Below are positions 17,066 through 25,476 of a DNA stretch of 64,000 nt, one piece after another. The notes below the pieces were generated by a model that did not search any database, was not told the DNA's origin, and was given only the letters and a program-made list of their open reading frames with translations. Positions within the stretch are counted from its first letter, which is position 1. Every line of letters starts with the position of its first letter. The position numbers and the translations under genes are program-made. The stretch is taken from positions 1,240,001 through 1,304,000 of the forward strand of contig NZ_CP126158.1 of assembly GCF_030127145.1 (NCBI RefSeq), read 5' to 3'. The stretch comes from Halobaculum halobium (GTDB taxonomy: Archaea > Halobacteriota > Halobacteria > Halobacteriales > Haloferacaceae).

Positions 17066-18154
17066 CTACAGCCGGTCGGCGATGGACTCGCCAGCGTCGA
17101 TCCCGTTCCACAGCGCCGCGGCGGCGCGGCCGCGGCCGGCGACCCAGTCGCCGGCGACGAACACTCCCGCCTCGCGGGCGGCAGCGACCGCGTCGGCGGT
17201 TCCGTCAGCGTCGGCGTCGGTTCCGCCGCCCTCGACGCCGTCCCGGTCGCCGTCGAGCCCCTCGTTCGGGAGCGCGTAGCGCCACCCCTGGTCGTCGACC
17301 CAGTCCGGGTCCGCGAGTCGATCGTCGCCGACGAGGTCGGCCGCCAGCGTCGCCGCTGTCTCTGCTGTCTCCTCCAGCGGGTCGTCGTAGCGCTCGGCGG
17401 ACCACTCGGGGCTCGGTTGTACGATCAGCAGGCTCTCCCCGTCGGGGACGTGTCCGCGTTTGCACTCCTCGCGCGAGAGCCACCCGATCTCGTGTGCCTT
17501 GTCCGTGTCGACGAGCCCGTACCACGGCACGTCGAGTTCGAACGGGTAGTGCAACACGAGCGTCCGGATCGTCCGGTACTTGGTCCCTTCGACGGCCGCA
17601 CGGAGATCTTCGAGCGCGCCGTCGGCGTCGGCTCCTTCCGTCGCGGCCAGCAGTTCGGCCGTCTGCGGCGCCGGGGGCGTGAGCACGAGCGCGTCGAACG
17701 GGCCGTGGTCGTCGCCGTCGGTGTCGGTCGCGGCCCACGTCCCCCCCGCGCGGTCGAGGGCGGCGACGCGGGTCGTCTTGCGTACCTCGGCGCCGCTCTC
17801 GGCGAGCAGGCGCTTGGCGAACTGGGTGATCCCGGCCTCCCAGGTGTACTTGTGGTCGTCGTCGCCGTCGCCGGGAGCGATCTCCCCGTCGGCGCCGAAC
17901 GTCCACACCGGTTCCGCGATGTCGACGAGGCCCTCCTCGCCGAGGTCGCGGATCAACTCGCCGGTCCGGTCGTCGGGGACCTTCACGTAGTTGGCGCCGT
18001 AGTCGTAGCGGCAGCCGTCGCGCCGCCGCGTCGCCGCCCGCCCGCCGACCCCGCGCGACTTCTCCAAGATCGTCACCTCGTGGTCAGTGTCGCGAAGCGC
18101 GTACGCCGCACCGGCGCCCGCGAGGCCGGCGCCGACGATACCGATGTGTGCCAT
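17066..18154 (-). CDS. FAD-dependent amine-oxidase-like oxidoreductase (renalase-like)
   Basis: A protein of 362 residues with an N-terminal dinucleotide-binding motif (IGIVGAGLAGAGAAYAL), then EKSRGVGGRAATRR, the FAD ribose- and pyrophosphate-contact motif of the amine oxidase/renalase group. The C-terminal GVFVAGDWVAGRG contacts the flavin. A low-complexity Gly/Asp/Ala insert (about 318-337) is likely a halophilic loop. The substrate is unknown. I chose the ATG at 18154 (MAHIGIVG) over 18166 because the strand should begin directly. It diverges from the HAD gene. Confidence 0.8.
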   Translation of the reverse strand: MAHIGIVGAGLAGAGAAYALRDTDHEVTILEKSRGVGGRAATRRRDGCRYDYGANYVKVPDDRTGELIRDLGEEGLVDIAEPVWTFGADGEIAPGDGDDDHKYTWEAGITQFAKRLLAESGAEVRKTTRVAALDRAGGTWAATDTDGDDHGPFDALVLTPPAPQTAELLAATEGADADGALEDLRAAVEGTKYRTIRTLVLHYPFELDVPWYGLVDTDKAHEIGWLSREECKRGHVPDGESLLIVQPSPEWSAERYDDPLEETAETAATLAADLVGDDRLADPDWVDDQGWRYALPNEGLDGDRDGVEGGGTDADADGTADAVAAAREAGVFVAGDWVAGRGRAAAALWNGIDAGESIADRL

Positions 18155-18228
18155 CACCGTGTCCACGGGCGGCGGCGCCGTATCGCTTGCGGGCGGTCCG
18201 GGCGCGCCGTGCTCACGCCAGCGTCCGT

Positions 18229-18267
18229 GTGTGAAACGCTTATCCGCAAAGACGCGTCAATACAGGC
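18229..18267 (+). promoter_or_regulatory. TATA promoter of the HAD phosphatase gene, probably leaderless
   Basis: A CTTATCC element (18239-18245) lies about 25 bases upstream of the ATG at 18268, so transcription should start at or next to the start codon. Immediately before it is GTGTGTGAAAC, a word that recurs upstream of the methyltransferase gene at 2960. Confidence 0.45.
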
Positions 18268-18921
18268 ATGTACGACGCGATCGTCTTCGACAACGACGGG
18301 GTGCTCGTGGGGCGCACCCACTACGAGGTGCTCCACGAGGCGGCCTGGGACGCCTTCGAGGCGCTCTCTGTGGCCGATCCCGACCCCGAGCACGTCGAGT
18401 CGATGGTCGTCGGCGTCTCCCCCCACCAAGTCGAGGAAGTGTGCTCGACGTACGACCTCACGCCGCGGGAGTTCTGGGCGATGCGCGACCGGACCGCGTT
18501 CGAGGCACAGCGTCGCGAGGTCCGTGCGGGCAACAAACGCCTGTACGACGACGTCGACGTGTTGCGCGACCTCTCTGCGCCCCTCGGCGTCGTCTCCTCG
18601 AACCAACACGAGACGGTGGAGTTCCTGCTCGACCACTTCGGCGTCGCCGACCTGTTCGACACCGCCTACGGCCGCGAGCCGACCGTCGAGAGCCTCCGCC
18701 GGAAGAAACCGAACAGCCACTACATCGACCGCGCGCTCGCGGACCTCGACGCCGAGACGGCACTGTTCGTGGGCGACAACGAGTCCGACATCGAGGCGGC
18801 CGACAACGCCGGCATCGACTCGGCGTTCATCCGCCGCCCGCACCGGGAGGACTGGACTCTCTCGGTCACGCCGACGTACGACATCGACGGGCTCGCGGAC
18901 CTCCAAGCGATCTGCCTGTGA
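18268..18921 (+). CDS. HAD-superfamily hydrolase (phosphoglycolate phosphatase-like)
   Basis: A 217-residue HAD phosphatase with motif I FDNDGVLV (Asp8, Asp10), motif II VVSSNQ, motif III lysine in RRKKPNS, and motif IV FVGDNESDIEAADNAG. The helical cap domain lies between motifs I and II, as in subfamily IA enzymes such as Gph. The order and spacing are complete, so it should be active. The substrate could be phosphoglycolate or another small phosphoester. Confidence 0.85.
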   Translation: MYDAIVFDNDGVLVGRTHYEVLHEAAWDAFEALSVADPDPEHVESMVVGVSPHQVEEVCSTYDLTPREFWAMRDRTAFEAQRREVRAGNKRLYDDVDVLRDLSAPLGVVSSNQHETVEFLLDHFGVADLFDTAYGREPTVESLRRKKPNSHYIDRALADLDAETALFVGDNESDIEAADNAGIDSAFIRRPHREDWTLSVTPTYDIDGLADLQAICL

Positions 18922-19025
18922 GGTGAGGTCGGGGACGGTCGTCGACCCCCTGACTGGTTTCCGTCGGCCGACGGGCGCCGAACAGCCACCGCCGACGCTT
19001 TCCGCACGACCGACGACGGTCACGC

Positions 19026-19823
19026 ATGGACACGACGCTCCCGCTTCCGGCCGTCGGGCTCGGCACGATGGGCCTCGACGGCGACGAGGGCGCTGCCGCG
19101 GTGGAGACGGCACTCGAGGTCGGGTACCGCCACCTCGACACCGCGCAGGTGTACGAGAACGAGGCGACCGTCGGCGCCGGACTCGCGGCGGCCGTCGAGG
19201 CGGACATCGTCGTCCGCGACGACGTCACTGTCGCGACGAAGACGTGGATCGACCGCCTCGACCCCGAGGACGTACGCCCCTCGACGGCGGCCAGCCTGGA
19301 CCGCCTCGGCCTCGACGCGGTCGATCTGCTGTACGTCCACCGTCCCCGCGGCGGCTACGATCCCAAGGACACGCTCGCCGCCTACGACGCCCTCGTCGCT
19401 GACGGCCTCGTGGGGCACGTCGGCGTCTCGAACTTCGAGCTCGATCAGCTCGACGAGGCGATTCGCCTCCTCGACGCACCGCTTGCGGCCCACCAGACGG
19501 AGTACCACCCGCTGTTTCGACGGCCGGCGCTGCGCGAGCATGCCGTCGAGCACGACTACCTGCTCGTCGCCTACTCGCCGCTGGCGGGCGGTCGGGTGAG
19601 CGAGGTCGAGGCGGTTCGCGCGGTCGCCGAGAAGCACGACACGACGCCCGAGGCCGTGAGCATCGCGTGGCTCACCGACAAGGCGGGCGTTGTCACGATC
19701 CCGAAGGCGTCGAGCGAGCGCCACCTGCGAGCGAACCTCGCTGCCGCCGACCTCGACCTCGACGCCGAGGACCGCGAGCGCATCGACGGGATCGACCGCG
19801 AGGAGGAGCTCTTCCCGGAGTGA
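19026..19823 (+). CDS. Aldo/keto reductase
   Basis: A 265-residue TIM-barrel reductase of the AKR5/2,5-diketo-gluconate reductase type. The catalytic tetrad is visible: Asp in RHLDTAQVY, Tyr in the same motif, Lys in VATKTW, His in LLYVHRP. The NADP(H)-binding end has VVTIPKASSERHLRANL with the usual phosphate-contact lysine. It would reduce small aldehydes or ketones. It is monocistronic between the HAD and msrB genes, all on the plus strand. Confidence 0.85.
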   Translation: MDTTLPLPAVGLGTMGLDGDEGAAAVETALEVGYRHLDTAQVYENEATVGAGLAAAVEADIVVRDDVTVATKTWIDRLDPEDVRPSTAASLDRLGLDAVDLLYVHRPRGGYDPKDTLAAYDALVADGLVGHVGVSNFELDQLDEAIRLLDAPLAAHQTEYHPLFRRPALREHAVEHDYLLVAYSPLAGGRVSEVEAVRAVAEKHDTTPEAVSIAWLTDKAGVVTIPKASSERHLRANLAAADLDLDAEDRERIDGIDREEELFPE

Positions 19824-19942
19824 GTCGGCGCGGGACCGTTCCGTGCTCGCAGTAGCAGTCGCGGGATCGCGCCGTGCCGGCGGTCGGTGCGTCCGACCGC
19901 CGGCTCCCGTGGGTTCATGCGGCTGTGGCTCCACTATCGAGT

Positions 19943-20362
19943 ATGAGCGATTCCGCCGAGCAGACACCCGAAGAGGACCTCCCGGAGACCGACGAGGAGT
20001 GGCGCGAGCGGCTGACCGACGAGGAGTACCGGATCCTCCGCGAGCGGGGCACTGAGGCGCGGTTCTCCGGTGAGCACGTCGACCGGAAGGACGACGGCGT
20101 CTACAAGTGCGCTGGCTGCGGCACCGTCATCTTCGAGTCGGAGACGAAGTACGACTCCGGCTGTGGCTGGCCCAGCTTCTACGCCGCCGACGAGTCGACG
20201 GTGACGCTAGAAGAGGACAACCGTCACGGGATGTCTCGCGTCGAGGTGAACTGCGCCGTCTGTGACGGCCACCTCGGGCACGTGTTCCAGGACGGCCCCG
20301 AACCGACCGGCGAGCGCTTCTGCATCAACTCCGCCGTGCTCGACTTCGAGCCCGACGAGTAG
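19943..20362 (+). CDS. msrB: Peptide-methionine (R)-S-oxide reductase
   Basis: A 139-residue MsrB with four zinc cysteines in two CxxC pairs (CAGC and CAVC), the CGWPSF substrate-binding motif, and the catalytic cysteine in ERFCINSAVL. It reduces methionine-R-sulfoxide in oxidised proteins, using thioredoxin or a similar thiol donor. The acidic N-terminus is halophilic. I chose the ATG at 19943, after which EEWRERLTDEEYRILRERGT begins the fold. It is followed by a short 15-base tandem repeat. Confidence 0.92.
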   Translation: MSDSAEQTPEEDLPETDEEWRERLTDEEYRILRERGTEARFSGEHVDRKDDGVYKCAGCGTVIFESETKYDSGCGWPSFYAADESTVTLEEDNRHGMSRVEVNCAVCDGHLGHVFQDGPEPTGERFCINSAVLDFEPDE

Positions 20363-20397
20363 GCTGCGCCACCGCGGGACACGGTCGCCGAGCGGCC

Positions 20398-20451
20398 CGA
20401 CGCCCGATGGTCCGACGCCCGATGGTCCGACGCCCGATGGTCCGACGCCCG
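20398..20451 (+). repeat. Tandem repeat of a 15-base unit
   Basis: The unit CGACGCCCGATGGTC occurs three times in a row (20398-20412, 20413-20427, 20428-20442), followed by a partial fourth copy. It lies between msrB and the dehydrogenase gene, outside any gene. The perfect copies suggest recent slippage. Confidence 0.9.
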
Positions 20452-20495
20452 CACTCACCGGCGCGTTTTAGTTTCGACCGGGCGACGCGAGCGGT

Positions 20496-21455
20496 ATGTC
20501 CGCCGATCACACCCTCCTGTTAGCACACACCGTCGGCCCCGGGCGCGGCGCCGATCTCCGCGAGCGGTTACTCGACGAGGGGCTCCCCGCCGACCGCGTC
20601 GTCGCCGCCGCGACGCCCGCCGAGACCGACGCGCACGTCGCCGACGCCGACGGCATCGTCGTCGGCCGACTCCCCGAGGGGTTGCTCGACCGCGCCGACT
20701 CGCTTCGGTGGGTACAGGTGCTCTCCTCGGGCACCGACTACCTCCCGACCGAGGACCTCGCCGACCGTGGCGTCGCACTCACGAACTCGGCGGGGGTCCA
20801 CGCCGAACCGATCGGCGAGCAGGTGCTCGGCTATATGCTGAGCTTCGAGCGCGACCTCCACGCACTCGCGCGCCAGCAGGCCGAGTCGCGCTGGGAGCGC
20901 CGCGAGGGCGGCGAGTTGCGCGGGAAGACCGTCGGGATCGTCGGCGTCGGCGCCATCGGCACGCGCGTCGCAGAGCTGGCGAGCGCGTTCGGGATGGAGG
21001 TGTGGGGGGTGAAGCGCGACCTCGATACGATGCCCGACGCCGTCGACGAGGCGCGCCCGCCCGACGCGCTCCACGAGACGTGTCTCGCCGCCGACTACCT
21101 CGTGCTCGCGTGTCCGCTCACCGACGAGACGTCGGGGCTGATCGGCGGTGACGAACTCCGGCTCCTCGGCGATGCGGGCGTGCTGGTCAACGTCGCCCGC
21201 GGCGGGGTCTGCGATCAGGATGCCCTCGTCGGCGCGCTGCGCTCGCACCTGATCGGCGGGGCCGCCCTCGACGTGTTCGAGGAGGAGCCGCTTCCCGCGG
21301 ACTCGCGGCTGTGGGATCTCTCGAACGTGATCGTGACGCCGCACATGGCCGGGAGCACGCCACACAAGCAGAAACGGTGGGCCGAGATCATCGCGGAGAA
21401 CTCCCGGGCGTTGGCCGATGGCGACATCGACGGACTCCGGAATCGGGTGGTGTAG
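20496..21455 (+). CDS. D-2-hydroxyacid dehydrogenase
   Basis: A 319-residue protein of the formate/glycerate dehydrogenase family. The NAD-binding motif is GVGAIGTRVAELA (about 151-163). The catalytic Arg lies in VNVARGG, the Glu in DVFEEEPLP and the His in VTPHMAG. It interconverts a 2-keto acid and a D-2-hydroxy acid. The exact substrate (glycerate, lactate, phosphoglycerate) cannot be read, and length without an ACT domain excludes full SerA. TTTTAGT at 20465-20471, about 30 bases upstream, may be its TATA box. Confidence 0.88.
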   Translation: MSADHTLLLAHTVGPGRGADLRERLLDEGLPADRVVAAATPAETDAHVADADGIVVGRLPEGLLDRADSLRWVQVLSSGTDYLPTEDLADRGVALTNSAGVHAEPIGEQVLGYMLSFERDLHALARQQAESRWERREGGELRGKTVGIVGVGAIGTRVAELASAFGMEVWGVKRDLDTMPDAVDEARPPDALHETCLAADYLVLACPLTDETSGLIGGDELRLLGDAGVLVNVARGGVCDQDALVGALRSHLIGGAALDVFEEEPLPADSRLWDLSNVIVTPHMAGSTPHKQKRWAEIIAENSRALADGDIDGLRNRVV

Positions 21456-21498
21456 CGGGGGGTCGCCGGAGCCGCCGATCGCGTTGGAACCGAGGCCC

Positions 21499-21744
21499 TC
21501 AGTGGGTCAACACGAGCAGTCGCTCGTCGGTGCGCGCCACGCAGATCGGGCCGTTCGGCGCCGAGTCGAACGTCACGGCCTCGTCGTCGCTGACGAACAG
21601 TCGGTCGAACTCGGCGCCGCAGGCCGGACAGCTCAGTCCCTCGCGATTCGCCAGCGACATCGAACCGGCGTCCTGCCGGAGGAGCTTCAGTTTGGCCCGG
21701 TAGTCGTGGACGTCGAAGCCGTTGGAGAGATCGAGGCTAGTCAC
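21499..21744 (-). CDS. Small zinc-finger protein (haloarchaeal flagella-cluster-like family)
   Basis: An 81-residue protein from the GTG at 21744. The central segment SCPACGAEFDRLFVSDDE has a CxxC pair, and a later Cys (GPICVART) could complete a metal site. The overall pattern (DVHDYRAKLKLLR, then SLANREGLSCPACG, then FDSAPNGPICVARTDERLL) matches a conserved haloarchaeal small protein, sometimes annotated as a flagella cluster protein. I recall this match from memory, not from a search. No function is known. Confidence 0.65.
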   Translation of the reverse strand: MTSLDLSNGFDVHDYRAKLKLLRQDAGSMSLANREGLSCPACGAEFDRLFVSDDEAVTFDSAPNGPICVARTDERLLVLTH

Positions 21745-21860
21745 ACGGGAAGGCGGTGGCTGACGGGCAAGTAGCTTCGGTCCCGGCCCGCAGCGCTGCG
21801 AGCGGCGAGGCGGGGACCGGAGAACTGCGGGTGACGCGGTCGTGCGCGCGCCGGTCGGCG

Positions 21861-22475
21861 TTACGTCAGGCGGGCGAACGCGAGGTTGCCCGAGATGTTG
21901 TGGACGTACGCCTGGACGGTCTGGCCCTCCTGGGCGCCGGAGACGAACACGGTGAACTTCCCCTTCTCGGCGACGCCGTCGCCTTTGCGACCGGTGCCGG
22001 TGATCTCCAGTTCGTACGTCTTGCCCTCCTCGATCTCGGGGCCCTGCGAGTGGGAGGCCGCCGCCGAGGAACGCTTCTGGACCGGGCGGAACGCACCGCA
22101 CGCCTGGCAGCGCAGCATCCGGACCCCGTCCTCTGTCTTGAGGATCGTGTCGGGGAGACCGCACTCCGAGCAGGTGACGAACTCGGCGACGTACTCGTCG
22201 ATGGCGCCGTCGAAGTCGGCGATAGAGAACGACCCGTTGTAGCGGGCGACGCCGTCCTCGTACTGCCCGTTCGTCCCGAGCTGTCGCTGGATGGCGCTGT
22301 GGAGGTGCTCGGGGTCTCGCGAGAGCGCGTCGGCGATGTCCGAGAGGTTCGTCAGCCGGGTAAACGCCCCGTCGGTCTGTCCCTCGGGGTCGGGGACCTG
22401 TAGGCGCTCGCCCGCGTCGGCGGGCGTGTCGGGCAGCTCGTCGTAGGCTCTGTCGAGCGCGTCGGCGTAGTTCAT
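21861..22475 (-). CDS. eif2b: Translation initiation factor aIF2, subunit beta, with C-terminal TRAM domain
   Basis: A 204-residue protein. After a helical N-terminus comes the aIF2-beta core (YNGSFSIADFDGAIDEYVAEFV) and the zinc ribbon CSECGLPDT ... CQACGA (about 104-128). The last 60 residues form a TRAM domain (GKTYELEITGTGRKGDGVAE ... VFVSGAQEGQTVQAYV), an RNA-binding fold. aIF2 brings initiator tRNA to the ribosome. The TRAM fusion is an archaeal, especially haloarchaeal, feature and may add RNA contacts. It diverges from the YchF gene. Confidence 0.9.
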   Translation of the reverse strand: MNYADALDRAYDELPDTPADAGERLQVPDPEGQTDGAFTRLTNLSDIADALSRDPEHLHSAIQRQLGTNGQYEDGVARYNGSFSIADFDGAIDEYVAEFVTCSECGLPDTILKTEDGVRMLRCQACGAFRPVQKRSSAAASHSQGPEIEEGKTYELEITGTGRKGDGVAEKGKFTVFVSGAQEGQTVQAYVHNISGNLAFARLT

Positions 22476-22692
22476 AGGCGATGGAGGGCAGTTTCACGTA
22501 TATGGCTTCCGAGAGAGTCGGTACCGTGATTCCGGCGAGATCGGCCGACTGCGCCGCGTCGACGCCGGCATCGGTTACGCGAGGTGGATTCGGGTTCCAG
22601 TCGAAGCGGTCCCGTGTGGATCCCGTGTGAACGGACAGCACAGGCGACCTGCGGTAGAAACGCGTTTCAGTCGCGACGGCCCAGCGAGCGTA

Positions 22693-23892
22693 ATGAGCTA
22701 CAAGATCGGTCTCGTCGGGAAGCCGTCCGTCGGCAAGTCCAGCTTCTTCAACGCGGCGACGATGAACGACGTGCCCGAGGGCGCCTACCCGTTCACGACT
22801 ATCGATCCAAGCGTCGGCGAGGCGTACGTCGGGGTCGACTGCCCCGCCCCCGAGTTCGAGGAGACGTGCCAGCCCAACCACGGCTTCTGCCGCGACGACA
22901 CCCGATTCGTCCCCGTGAAGCTCGTCGACGTGGCCGGGCTCATCCCCGGCGCCCACGAGGGAAAGGGGCTGGGCAACCAGTTCCTCTCGGACCTCAACGA
23001 GGCGGACGTGCTCGTCCACGTCGTCGACTTCTCGGGCACGACCGACATCGAGGGCGAACCGACCGAGGGTCACGACCCGCGCGAGGACATCGACTTCCTG
23101 GAGAACGAACTCGACCAGTGGTACCTCGATATCCTCCAGAAGGGGATCCAGAAGTTCGAGTCGATGTATCAGGGCCCCAACCCCGGCGACGAGGTCGGCG
23201 TCGAGGAGGTGCTCGCCGAGCAGATGAGCGCGTTCCGCACCAACAAAGACGAGATCAAACAGACCGTCCTCGCGCTGGATCTGGCGCTGGATCCGGAGAC
23301 GTGGGACGACGAGGACCGCTTCGATCTGGCCCGCGAGATCCGCAAGCGCACGAAGCCGATGGTGATCGCGGCGAACAAGATGGACACACCCGCCGCGCGC
23401 GACAACTACGACGAGATCACGAGCGACCCCGAGTACGAGCACCTCACGGTCGTTCCCGCGAGCGCGCACGCGGAGGGGTCGCTGAAGAAGGCCGACGAGG
23501 CGGGCGTCGTCGACTACGCGCAGGGCGACGACGACTTCGCCATCGTCGGCGACGTGAGCGACGAGCAAGAGCGGGGGCTCGAGGCCATCCGGGAGTTCGT
23601 GACCGAGTACGGCGGCACCGGCGTCCAGCGCGTCATCGAGGCCGCGCTGTTCGAGGAACTCGACGCGAAGGCCGTCTTCCCCGGGAGCGCGAGCGGCAGT
23701 TGGAGCAAGGGGCCGTTCCGCGACTGCTTCGTCCTCCCCGGGTACGCGACCGCCGAGGATTTCGCGTACACGCTGCACTCGGATATCGGCGACGGCTTCC
23801 TCCACGGGATCGACTGCCGGAGCGGCCGCCAGGTCGGCGCCGATACCGTGCTTGAGCACCGCGACGTGGTCGAGGTCGTGACGACCGGATAG
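22693..23892 (+). CDS. ychF: Obg-family ATPase/GTPase YchF
   Basis: A 399-residue P-loop protein of the archaeal/eukaryotic YchF/OLA1 group: G1 LVGKPSVGKSSF, switch region AYPFTTIDPSVG, G3 DVAGLIPGAHEGKGLGNQFL, G4 AANKMD, and a C-terminal TGS domain (VFPGSASGS ... DIGDGFLHGIDCRSGR). YchF proteins bind ribosomes and hydrolyse ATP more readily than GTP. I chose the ATG at 22693 because MSYKIGLVGKPS starts the G domain directly; the upstream in-frame stretch is unlike the family. Confidence 0.92.
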   Translation: MSYKIGLVGKPSVGKSSFFNAATMNDVPEGAYPFTTIDPSVGEAYVGVDCPAPEFEETCQPNHGFCRDDTRFVPVKLVDVAGLIPGAHEGKGLGNQFLSDLNEADVLVHVVDFSGTTDIEGEPTEGHDPREDIDFLENELDQWYLDILQKGIQKFESMYQGPNPGDEVGVEEVLAEQMSAFRTNKDEIKQTVLALDLALDPETWDDEDRFDLAREIRKRTKPMVIAANKMDTPAARDNYDEITSDPEYEHLTVVPASAHAEGSLKKADEAGVVDYAQGDDDFAIVGDVSDEQERGLEAIREFVTEYGGTGVQRVIEAALFEELDAKAVFPGSASGSWSKGPFRDCFVLPGYATAEDFAYTLHSDIGDGFLHGIDCRSGRQVGADTVLEHRDVVEVVTTG

Positions 23893-24104
23893 GTCGCCTC
23901 CACGACCGAGGGGCCCGATCGCGGTCCCGCGTACGGTGACCCGTCCACGACACGCGACGGGAGCCGACGCCCCACACCGGTCGCTCTCAACTCACCCCGA
24001 TCCGGGCGTACTGTCGGAGGCGGGGCCGTCGCTGTCGGATGTGCGCGTCAGTGAAGAAACGGAATCACAGTGATGTCGCCGTCAGGCGACGGTGTGAGCC
24101 GGAA

Positions 24105-24299
24105 TTATGCGCGGACGACGTTCGTCGCGCGCGGGCCCTTGGGGGCCTGTTCGATGTCGAATTCGATCTCGGTCCCTTCCGTCAGATCCTCGCCGCCGAC
24201 ATCCTCCATGTGGAAGAACACGTCGTCGTCGGAGTCCTCAGTCGCGATGAAACCGTAGCCGCCAGTGTCGTTGAAGAAGTCAACCTTACCGTTTGCCAT
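24105..24299 (-). CDS. cspA: Cold-shock domain protein
   Basis: A 64-residue single cold-shock domain. It has RNP1-like GGYGFIATED and RNP2-like VFFHMEDV motifs that bind single-stranded nucleic acid, and the usual FDIEQAPKGPRATNV end. The CSD acts as an RNA chaperone. The ATG at 24299 (MANGKVDFF) is the family start. The AT-rich region 24300-24420 upstream carries a CTTATCC element (24327-24333, minus strand) about 30 bases before the ATG. Nothing else is seen up to 24600. Confidence 0.93.
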   Translation of the reverse strand: MANGKVDFFNDTGGYGFIATEDSDDDVFFHMEDVGGEDLTEGTEIEFDIEQAPKGPRATNVVRA

Positions 24300-24600
24300 T
24301 GCAACTGATCGAACACCCGTCGATCGGATAAGGGTTCCGCATTTGTGTTCCAACAGCGATTCTTCCCGGACAAATATTCTGTGACAAATGAGAATAGTTG
24401 TTATTCGCCGATATACACTCGGTTATCGAGGAGTACGGTGACTGATCCACCATAACGAGGCGGTGATTCTCGGAATTCGGAGGTATCGGCCCCCTGTGAG
24501 GCACTGACGCCCGATCCGTGCACCCACAGCACACTGCTCGGCCGTCGGATTTCCGGACCCGGCTCACACCGTGGACGGGAACTGCACCCACGTGCGGAAG

Positions 24601-25443
24601 TCACTCGTCGGACTCGTACTCCTGGTAGATGACGCGTCCGCAGGCCTTGCAGTGGGACGCGTCCGCGTCGTGGCCCGTGAGCCCGCAGTTCGGGCAGGTC
24701 ACGTCGACGCGGTCGCCGCGGGTCCACGCGCGGATGATCTTGCTCGCCTGCCACGGGACGAGAACGATGGCCGCGAGGACGCTGCCGACCGTCACCCATC
24801 GCCCGAGCCGGGTGGCGGGGACGATGTCGCCGAATCCGACGGTCGTGAGGGCGATGACCATGTAGTAGAACGCGTCGCCGAAGTTCGCGACGCCGGGGTT
24901 CACGGCCGCCTCGGCGCTGTAGAACAGTCCGGCGCCGACGAAGAAGATCACGAGTACGGTGAACAGGAGCTTCGTCGCCCGGAGCGTGCTGACCTCGACG
25001 GTCCCGAAAAAGAACTCCTCGTCGCGGGCGAACCGATAGAAGCGGAGCACGCGAACGACGCGGATCGCCCGGAGGAACCCGATGTTGACGCCGAACACGG
25101 GGCCGACGGCGGCAATCGCCATGAGCGTCGGCAGCACTGAAAACAGGTCGACGACGGTGTACGGGTCGGTCGCCTCGTCGAGTCGGTCGCGGGCGCCGTA
25201 CAGTCGGAAGACGTACTCGACGGAGAACACGACGGCGATAGCGACCTCGACGCGCCACAGCGCGTCCCGCGTCGACTGGGAGATGTCGTAGCTTTGGACG
25301 ACGAACACGCCGACGAACGCGAGGTTCAGTGCCAACAGCGCGATGTCGATCGCCTGTCCGAGCCTCGTCTGGTGATCGAGCAGGTAGAAGCGCACCCGCT
25401 CGCGGAACGCTCGCGGTGCACCTCCCGGCGCGTGACCGTCCAT
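24601..25443 (-). CDS. Voltage-gated-type potassium channel with C-terminal zinc ribbon
   Basis: A 280-residue ion channel with an N-terminal six-helix region. An S4-like segment RAIRVVRVLRFYRFAR (about 125-140) has a basic residue every third position, consistent with voltage sensing. The pore helix and selectivity filter TVGFGD (201-206) indicate K+ selectivity. After S6 the chain ends in a cytoplasmic zinc ribbon (CPNC at 250-253, CKAC at 265-268). The channel should sit in the cell membrane and pass K+, the main osmolyte ion of haloarchaea. Confidence 0.88.
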   Translation of the reverse strand: MDGHAPGGAPRAFRERVRFYLLDHQTRLGQAIDIALLALNLAFVGVFVVQSYDISQSTRDALWRVEVAIAVVFSVEYVFRLYGARDRLDEATDPYTVVDLFSVLPTLMAIAAVGPVFGVNIGFLRAIRVVRVLRFYRFARDEEFFFGTVEVSTLRATKLLFTVLVIFFVGAGLFYSAEAAVNPGVANFGDAFYYMVIALTTVGFGDIVPATRLGRWVTVGSVLAAIVLVPWQASKIIRAWTRGDRVDVTCPNCGLTGHDADASHCKACGRVIYQEYESDE

Positions 25444-25476
25444 ACCCCCGGATGCGACACCGAGGGGTAAAGAACC

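Noticed and set aside
14579-19402. A 1607-codon open frame on the plus strand
   Set aside because: It runs across several well-supported minus-strand genes (KaiC-like, beta-RFAP synthase, FAD enzyme) and has the Arg/Gly-rich composition of a shadow frame in GC-rich DNA.
20398-20451. Short repeats that could be mistaken for a CRISPR array
   Set aside because: The units follow each other with no spacers and are only 15 bases long. No cas genes are present anywhere in the window.
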